This document shows, one piece after another, positions 55,701 to 64,000 of a stretch of 64,000 bases of DNA. Numbering within the stretch: the first letter of the stretch is position 1; the number at the start of each line of letters is the position of its first letter. The stretch comes from Symbiodinium natans (Eukaryota; Sar; Dinophyceae; Suessiales; Symbiodiniaceae), in contig CAJNDS010001546.1 of assembly GCA_905221605.1 (NCBI GenBank), positions 222,001 to 286,000 of the forward strand. Reading direction: 5' to 3'. The notes beneath the pieces were generated by a model. The model was not told the DNA's origin and made no database searches. It saw nothing but the letters and a program-made list of their open reading frames with translations. A program made the translations under genes and the position numbers.

Positions 55701-58700
55701 AGCCCATATTCTGAAGCATCCGGAACCAGCAGATCTCTTGCGGAGCAAAGGCCTAAACCCAAGACTCTTGAGAAGGCCCCAGAAAAAAAAGAATTTGGGC
55801 GGAGTCCAGGAAATTCAGGAGGTTGAGTATTTTCAAGCTTGGGGTAGCTTTGGGGTTTTTAACGGTTGAGGCCTCTGTCACAGCTGTAGGAGGTGTCCAG
55901 ACACCTGGAACCAGTCATTTGTCCAAGCCTTCCAATCTCAGAGAACCGGCTTGAGAGGCTTTCGTATCAAAAACCATGATTCCGGCACCCTAACACTCCA
56001 CAAAGAAATCAGTATGTCCCAACATACCCTTTTGTACCCCAAGGAGAGTAGCATCCCCTTAAAGGGACCCCCAAAAAAGGGTACCCCCACTTTCGGAACC
56101 CGACAGATGTAGACCTCCCCCCAAGACATGGACACTTAATCGGATTTTTCCAGATCCTAAAGAACCGAACCCAGCAAGGCCCCGCACTGCCCGAGCTCAT
56201 TGCAGGCCTGACATGGGCCATCATGGGACAGAAGGCTTCCGATTTCAGGTTAAGAAGTTTAGAAAGTTGAGGATGTTTGTTTGGGTCTGTTGGGGTCTGT
56301 TGGGGTCTGTTAACTTTTTATGCACTTGAGCTCGAGGAGATGGGCTTGGTATCTAATTGGACTCCGATCTGGCACGGGAAAGGCGTCATGCTTAAAAGCC
56401 TAAGTACAACCAGAAACGCAAGCCTCTGGCCCTCACTGAGTCTCCGCCAGGCCGCACCTCATGTGAACGTGCGCTTCATGGCTTGTGAGTCAGAACGCTG
56501 GATCCTCTTTTACCCCCAGACTCCCCCAAAGACCTGCGGAAACAACTCGCGCCTGGTTGATGGTCATTCGGGCAGCATAGTTGTCCACCTTTTGCTCGCT
56601 GAGAAAATTGCGGAGCATGGCAGGCTGGAGGTTGCACGGTTTTCGGTTAAGGGGTTCAGGTGGTCCGGAAGCCTGACAGAGTTGTTGGGTGGCCTTCCGT
56701 GGTCTTGAGGTTAAGGTTGGTCTGAGGAAAGAGCTCCTTCGAACCTAAGATCTCTTTATGTGTCCAGAGCTCTGGGCTTATACCTTCCCACAGGGCTTGT
56801 GATTTAGCTGGTTACGGGGACGTTGAGACATGTACCCTCAGATCTTCTTAGTACTGGTCGTTACCACTAAGTGTAGGGTACAATGCGGAGCCCTGCGCTC
56901 AGCAATAGCCAGGGTCCCGAGCGCAACTCAAGACGAGATCGACACGCTTCTCGTCCAAGCCTCCCTCTTGTATACGATCGAGCCTCCCGGTCAGAAGAGA
57001 TGCACTGGATGCGAACAACCACTATGCACCAAGTCTCAGATCAATCTTTCAGCCTATTCCCACGCCACCCTGCCAGAACGAGCCCTGAGCCAACACATCA
57101 AGACATAAGTTCGTCAAGATCAGCTGGCCTTCCCAGATTACACCTCCAACCCGTTCAGCATCCCCCACTTTAAACTGAGCAATAAAACCCCCGCTTCCGG
57201 GGCTGGAACCTGTGGCAGGTGCAAAATCGGGGCCCAGGGCCCGATATCTGATTGTCTGGATATGGCAATCATTGAGAATCAGCTATGGTCGACTGCACGA
57301 TCTATAAAACCAGCCTGAAACCTTCACAGCCTGTTTTTGCGGCGGGATGCAAAATTGCGTTGCAGGTTGCACGAGTTGCTTGTATAGATGTAGCTACATG
57401 CACAGAAAACTGCTCGTTGGGGCTGTCATTTTTTTGCGATCTCGGACTTCGATCCAGCACTTGTGATGGAGCTCGCTGTCCCGTTCATCTCAATCAGCAC
57501 ACACAAGAGCTGAGTAGGCTTCTGGGGGGCGTGGCTTCTTGATTGTTGCTTCGACTTTGCGTTTTGGAAGCGGCGGCTGCACAAGCACTGCGAGAACTTG
57601 CCAAGTTGCAATAGTGCAGTGAGGGTCTGATTTCCAGGATTACAGGTTGTTTCGCATCTTGCTTCCTTGCTTCCTGGTTGTCTTTCCGCATTCTCTCACG
57701 TGACTATTTGCTCTTTCCTGTTTGTCAAAAACCTTTTTTTCTTTGCGTTCGCTCCCGGTCTCAAACTTCCAAACTTAGACCAACGTTGGGCTCTAAGTCT
57801 GGTCTCCAATCCTGAACTCCTCTTTCTCCCCTTTCGTGCCATTCTTTTTGCGAATAAGAGGCAGGAGCTCGTAGTTGTCAGGCGATGTGATATTCAGGTT
57901 GAAAACCTCGAACCTTGCAGGGGCATACGTTCTCAAGACTCTCCAGCAGTTCTTGAACAACCCTAGGGTTTACGTCAGCAACTCTGCTATCTTCAGTGGC
58001 TATATCAAAGAAACAAGCATAACCTTCGGCTCGTTTTCGGGCATCTTCGACTGGGAAAGGAGGGCACACGCCCCCACGGATGTTGTTCAGCGGATTGCCG
58101 GGCAGCGCATATCAGGCGTATATCTCTGACTTAACGGTACTTGGCTGGGAGCATGCGCGACAACGTCGGCAGCGGGCAGCGCGCTCATCAGCTTACAGTG
58201 GCTGTCTGCTGGCATCTCCCCAACGGGCCCCTTGCGGGTTCAGTTTAAACATGGTGTGACACGCTCTTGCTTGGCACACACATGAGGTTGTGAGGAAGGT
58301 TGCAGCCTGTGTCTGCCCGAGCCCTGACATGTTGTGCTGCATCCACTGCATTCAAGGGAAGTAAGACTGTGAGGAGCTACCCTACCCCGAGGGGTTTCCA
58401 ATCATTGCATCTTCTTTTCCGACCATCATCGCATTCCCTTAGCTCTAATTAGGCAAGTCCTCTTCCGATTCCTGTCTAGCCATTCATGGAAGTGGCGCTA
58501 GGCGAATGCGGAGTGCCCACGAGTTGCCTTGCCTGCACGCCAAACCCCGCGATCTTACGTCTGCCATTTGACAACACAGCAACACCGTCACGCCCGCTGA
58601 GCCAGAATGGCGGGGCTCAGCCTGAAATCAGCATGGATTGAGTAATCAGCCAAAACCCTCAAATCCAAGACCCTCTACCCCTGAAACCCCCGCTCTGCAA

Positions 58701-61298
58701 ACCAACTCGAGAATCCAAACCCTGAACCCAAAGCTGGGTTCAACGCTCCACATCAGGGTTGATCGCCCGAAGCCTTGGGATCATCGGGAGCAAAGATGCC
58801 CTTAACCCTAGGCTGCCTAGCACCCCGCAAATGTTGACCTTGGGGATATGTGACAAGATCACAGCAGATGTCCGGCTGATTTTCTTAGTTCTGTTCCGTG
58901 AGTTGTTCTGTTTGGTGTGGTGGCCTTCGCGCAATTCAGGAAAATGCATCGGTTGCATGCCATTCTGGGCTATGCGGCTATGCAAATGGAGTATCGCTTG
59001 GACCCCTTGCGTCCTCAGGCCTGTCTGGAGATTCCTCTTGTCATTTCGATTGGCTTGGATATGTTGTGATTTCCAGGCGTTGGGTGGACCGCTGTCTCTT
59101 CGGCCTTCGGGTGCCTCGGATACGGATTTTTCCGCAAGTTGTGCTCATGTTGCAGGTTGTAAGTCAAGGTGGAGGGAACTATAGGCAGACGGGTCGACTC
59201 ATGATGTTTCTGTCGGACTCATCGTGCTGTCTACCTCCACTACCAGCATGCAAGTGCTGCAAGATCGCCGGACCCCAAGACCGTGAAGCCATTCAACCCC
59301 TCACAACCCCTCTCAGCCCTTCTCACCTTCAGGGGCAAGTCAAAGTTCAACCCGTCTGAGGGCTACAACCGCTCAAACATTCAAGGAACTAGGCTCACAA
59401 TTCTCTGAAAAGCGCCCTAACGACGCCTAAACCCCCAAGGCTCCGCCCTACCCCCCCAAGCTTGGGTATCGAAGATTCGTGTGGACCTTGTGGATGGTTG
59501 CCCCCCGGGAAACCCCCGAAGCCACCTCAGGCTGAGAATGCCACGTCTGGACGGACGCCTCCACTTTCGATAGGCCTGTTTCCACCGTGTCCACAAGCCG
59601 GCACCATCGGATTTGGCGAGTTCTAAGCAGCAGCTTTTCCAACTTGACTAGCAACAAAAAGCCACCCTCGTTTAGCAAAACAAGGTGCCCGCGGCGAGTT
59701 TCCCAAAATTGCAAAATCCGCTCGCAGAGTTGGCGCTCTTTTTTGCAACTGAAGGCTTTGGCCCAAGCTGTTCTCAAGTTGCGCTGCAGGAAGCCACTGG
59801 TATCAAAAGAGGATGTACGGAAAGCTCTTGTAGCTACGAAAGTCTGCAGCCGGAAATGTCGGGTGGGATGTTTCGGAGTTTCGGGCTTTCTCCAAGACCT
59901 CACTGTCAAGCTCGAAGCTTTAAGCAACTTACTCCGAATTAGCGGTGCTAGACCTTTCGAACCCCCCTCAGACACTTTAGCCTAACCTCTTTAACATTTT
60001 CCAGCCCAGAAGCCAGTGTTCACACTCCAAGCATGCGCCCTGTGCCTGACTGCTCCGGTCGAAAGAATAAACGGTTCATGTTCGCCAGTTCGACCTGACA
60101 GAGCACGACGCTTCATAGGTTTAGGCCTTCGTTTCTTCGGCCTTTTCGCCCCAAGCTTTAAGCTGTAGCAGAGTTCTTTGCTTGCTTTGTTTGGTTTTGC
60201 TTGCAGTCCTGAGTGTTGAAACTTTTGGCGCTCGATTCCGAAGCTTTCTCTGCTCTGACAGCCCTGGAAAAATCAGAATCATCTTTTAAACCCGTAGTTA
60301 TAACGCTCAACCCCTCCGGGGGTCTCTGTGAGCCTGTCTAGGCTGGGCCGTGTGATGCGCTCCTGGAAGTAAGTCGCTCTGATGGTATGTGCTTGCTTGA
60401 CCTCACAAGCTGCCACATCAGGCCTCGGGTTAAGATGGGTCCAGGGTCTGCATGCCTTGTCGTAGTCGAAGAGGAGAAGTTTCCCTGACAAAAACCAACT
60501 ACGAAGTTTTGCTGTGGCTCCCTACATCGACCAGGAATTCAGCTTACCCACCCGAGACTCTGGAGCCCCAGACCTCTTCGCCTCTTCGCAGCCGTAGTGG
60601 CTTGATCTATATTGAGGTGATTCCATGGCATGTCAAAAATTGGCAACTTCTTAATCGATGAACTCCCGATGCTGCAAGGTTGCGGAACAAGAGGAAAAGA
60701 ACGCCTGATGTCCCCGTGATGTTGGATCTCCCCAAACCATGTATTGACAGTGTGAGGCTTCAGCGATCAGACTATGGTGGAGTAGGTTGAATAGCCTACG
60801 ATGGCAATTTCAATGGTCATGGCCTACTTAGATTGTAAAGGAGTGAAACGAACGCACCGCATTGACAGTTTAAATGAAGCACGGATACAAGTTCTTCCTC
60901 TCTCTCTCACTCCCATTATATACCGTCTATGCAAGGGCCTCTATTTCAGCGTCAACTCGTAGACTTGGAGATGCCGACCACGAAAGGCGCTCTCACCCTT
61001 TGCACGGCCACTTCTAGGGTGCGAGATGGTGCGATGTCAGGTGTGAACACAGGCGGTATCGACTCTCTCAAACCATGCACAAACGGCTTTCGCCTCGGTG
61101 CTCACTTTTCTTCTGCCATGCGTTCGTAACAGCGTGCCATCGAACATCATGGGGCCCCTACGTTTTGAGAGATAACAGCATCGGTGTCACAATGCTTTCA
61201 AGAAGGGCTTCATGGCTCAGAAACCTCAGCTCCCAGAACTTCATTCTTGAAAGCTCATCTACGATTGTATCCTCGAACAGCTCTCTCATTCTTTCACA

Positions 61299-64000
61299 AT
61301 CTGGTACTCTCCGCTGTCCAGAAAATCGTATAGCGCATCCAAGTTAGCATTCTTCTTGGTCAAGCCACGCACAATCATCTTGGGATGAGGCACACATCGA
61401 ATCTTTCGATTGATCCAGTTCATATTCTGCCTCGCCACCTGGATCTCAAGTCCAGTACGTTTGTCCTAGGACGGACCCGCTGTTTCTCTCGACAGGCTCG
61501 ACAGGTGGTCGCAGAGCGCCTTTGCATCCACGATGCACAAACTCTGCTTCAACCCTCGCTGGAGTCGTCAGGAGCGATCGCAACCGCCTTGTTCTTTTTC
61601 ATTCGCTCCTCGCCATCTCAGCAAACTGACCACGAGATTCATTTCCAAGGTCGGCAATCAAGAGTTCTGGGATTCCAAAGGTTCGATCCCAGGTATGCGT
61701 AAACGTTCGCCACGCGTGGTCCGATTCGGTGTTCTTGAGCCTCTCAACCATCGGGTATCCTGTGCCCCAGTCCACCATGTTGAGTGCCGGAAAGCTCTCA
61801 TCAAGAAAATGACCACTTTGCCAGGCTCGTAGCACTCCGGAAGCACTGCCGGCCTTGCAGCCTTCGGCTTTGGCTTGGCCTCGCAAACTGGAATCTTGAA
61901 GTCTCGGGCCACATATCTCACCACACGTGGCTTCGCTCCAGCCATTCCAAGTGATCGATCCATCTCTCTCGGCGCTGGATGTCCCGACTTGTTGCGCTTG
62001 GCTGAGCCTCGTTTGCAGGCTCCTCGTTCTTCATCGAACTCCGCCAGGATCGCTGCATCCTTCACATATGTGAGAGATCCTCCGCAGAGTCTCGGTCTCT
62101 TGCTGATGTCTGAGGCGCAGCATTGGACAGGACCGCGTACGAGGGAGCCCCAGCTCCCGTCTGACCAGCCCAGGGACTGGATCGTGAGCGGCGGTTCCCC
62201 ACCAGTCGGCGTTGGCGTTTCAGGAGGTTGCGGACCAAGAGCGCATCCCAATGCCACCATTGGGATCGCCACTGCGTGTCATTCTGCTGTGCCTCGGTAG
62301 TCGGAGCGGAGGCCGTATCAGGAGACAGGCGCCAGGAGCAGTCACTGCCGATCGTTCTGGCACCAAGTCATCGTCAAGAGCATCGAGGTCGGTGGCCATC
62401 CGTCAACCAACACTTTGCTTCATCATGTCGGCCAGCTTCTCTCCAATCATTCGCCATCTCCTCAGCGCTCTTCGGCTTCGGGCCAGCTGAGTTCTTTCTT
62501 GCCATCACCAGGTCGTCTTGCTCCCGCTGAGCAAGCATTCGATGGACCAACAAGACGCCATTGTCGCCGTTGCAGGTGATGGGAGCTTTCGCCATGCTGT
62601 GGTTCAAAAACCCGCTGGTGATCAGCACAGATTCCTCACGCGACAACTGGGCTTGCTCTGCGGCTTTCGGCAAGGACCAACCCTCTGGCGCAAACTGAGT
62701 AACTTCAAAAGACATTGCAACTGTTTCATGGGTCAAGCTCCAAGACGTCGCTGTCCAAGTCGACCACCGCCATGAGGTGTTTCAGCAGCTTGATTGGCAA
62801 GAGCAGTGGAAGAGCAGTGGAACATTATCGGCGACAACTGTCAACTCAATCAGGCCATTGACTCCACATAGTCCAATTGGTACCTCTGCAACGCCAATCA
62901 CTGTAGCTTTGCCCCCAAATCCACTAGCGCGTGCTTGCTTTCGATTGTTCCAGCTGCCAACCTCAGAAGCACAGCCTTGCCGATGAGGCCGTCTTGCGCC
63001 GCGGTGTCAACAATGCCTTCGCAGGCACTTGTCGTCACTCCAACGAAGGGAATCTCTAACTGTTCACCTCGCTTGCGCTCACCTCTGCAACAGTTCAAAT
63101 TTTGCTCAAAGACAAGGCTCTCACGACGCTGCCAAACGTAGGGGTACTCGACATAAACGTTGCGGTCTCTTTTTTCTCGAGCCTGGTCGCGAGCACAGCG
63201 GCTTGTCCATTCTCGCTGAGGCTTTGTACAAAGAACCCGGTTCTGGTTCATCCTGACATTCCTGACCCATGCGATGACGAGGAGAAAGATCCTCTGGCGG
63301 CGGCATCGATCATCGGGCGCGTTCTTGCCTCCTTGGCCCAATGACCAACCATTCTGCATTGCGCACCTCGTCCTCAGCTTCAGCACGTCCGCATGGATCT
63401 TTGCGCGACCATCCTTGGTGAACTTCACACACTCCTTGTTCTTGAGGGCCAGCATAGGCTCCTTTTCCACTTCCTTTGCCTTTGCCCTTTCCTTTGGAAT
63501 GGCTCGGACTCGTAGGGTAACTGCACTTGGACATAGTCCCTCATAGGACTGGGTGGCTCCAAGTCGTCATCATCTTTTTTGTGATAGTGACTGCCCTTTT
63601 TCTTGCTCGACTCCATTCCTCCGCTTCACGTCATCATCTGATCCTCTTGCGCGGTCGACAGATTGGCCTGTCGATACATCACATATCCAACCACCAGATC
63701 ATGAATCTTGACCTCCTTCCGCTCAAGCTCCTTCATGGCTTGCTCCATCCTGATCACGTACTCCGCGAAGGCCTCCCTGGCTCCACGAGTCTCTCCATAG
63801 ATGGCTTCCTCAAAGGCCTGAGGCAGTGAGGCCTCCACGCGCGGCTCAAAGTGTTCTCGCAAAGCTTTTAGCAGACTGTCCTTCCGCTCAGTGCAGGCCA
63901 ACTGTGCCAGAGAGCTGACGAAGAATCCAAAGCTTCAGCTCCTTGATCCACCTGGGTACGATCAAGGTGCTTCCCGTCATACGGTGGCGGAGGATCTCGA
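61299..64000 (-). pseudogene. Decayed Ty1/copia retroelement, internally deleted
   Basis: Minus-strand remnants occur in copia order, in several frames. Gag starts beyond the window and includes 63901-63626. A Lys/Gly-rich stretch lies near 63500. The protease loop GIVDTAAQDGLIG lies at about 63020-62980, with DTAA where DTG or DSG is usual. A PR-IN linker spans 62736-62374. Integrase core pieces lie at 61830-61600 (NMVDWGTGYPMV, WDRTFGIPELLIADLG). Directly after the core, at 61560-61310, comes the C-terminal end of copia RNase H (IVDAKALCDHLS, RTGLEIQVARQNM, RCVPHPKMIVRGLTKKNAN, YQIVKE then stop). The integrase C-terminus and the whole RT are missing. Many stops and frame changes show it is dead. 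The copia assignment is firm from PR-IN order and the RNase H tail. Confidence 0.8.

Larger units (their letters stand above)
48527..61298. other. 12.8 kb without a recognisable gene
   Basis: I see only short unconserved frames and scattered CCCTAAA/CCCTGAA-like words. Runs of C or G occur at about 46050 and 54695-54706. No RNA gene could be identified by eye. Confidence 0.5.

Noticed and set aside
61676-61700. tRNA T-loop-like word GGTTCGATCCC
   Set aside because: No cloverleaf around it; it lies in the copia integrase relic.

Overview
The window reads as nuclear DNA of a dinoflagellate, quite possibly one of the Symbiodiniaceae. The evidence is a partial copy of the dinoflagellate spliced leader inside an LTR, introns with GC or GT donors, intronless single-ORF genes, a decayed copia relic of a type I know from Symbiodinium, Arabidopsis-type telomere-like fragments, and sparse genes set among very long simple repeats. 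The species cannot be fixed from sequence alone.

Layout. 1-16 kb: gene-poor DNA with microsatellites, an 8-copy 54-bp tandem repeat and a 1.7-kb GGGGGAGA tract; only a small Cys-rich ORF is a candidate gene. 16-23.8 kb, minus strand: a spliced gene for a probably secreted PA14-domain protein, whose 3.9-kb intron holds a higher-order satellite (17.8-20.6 kb). 24.4-43.4 kb: a 1.6-kb composite (GTA)n array interrupted by a 17.3-kb LTR retroelement with identical 297-bp LTRs. 43.8-45.0 kb, minus: a sugar-phosphate/nucleotide-sugar-type transporter gene broken by a frameshift. 46.5-47.9 kb, minus: an intact methyltransferase-like gene. 48.5-61.3 kb: no recognisable gene. 61.3-64 kb, minus: a decayed Ty1/copia element with most of integrase and all of the reverse transcriptase core deleted, running off the window.

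The main result is the 17.3-kb element. It has four plus-strand ORFs. ORF0 and ORF1 give Gag with two CCCH fingers, a protease-like domain, the RT thumb/connection and RNase H, then a Ty3-type integrase (HHCC, DD35E, GPY/F). The RT fingers and palm, with the YVDD motif, lie downstream of the integrase in ORF2, so the polymerase is split and permuted. ORF3 (about 1578 aa) sits where env would be and carries a complete Tpt1/KptA-like RNA 2'-phosphotransferase domain, zinc fingers, a basic GKG-rich region, a membrane segment, a SWIM finger and a PLD/HKD nuclease domain. Twelve or more hairpins of one bulged architecture are scattered through leader, coding regions and 3' UTR, mostly in frame. The LTR contains 13 bases of the dinoflagellate spliced leader. 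Identical LTRs and open frames suggest recent mobility, so the odd architecture is probably functional or was mobilised in trans.
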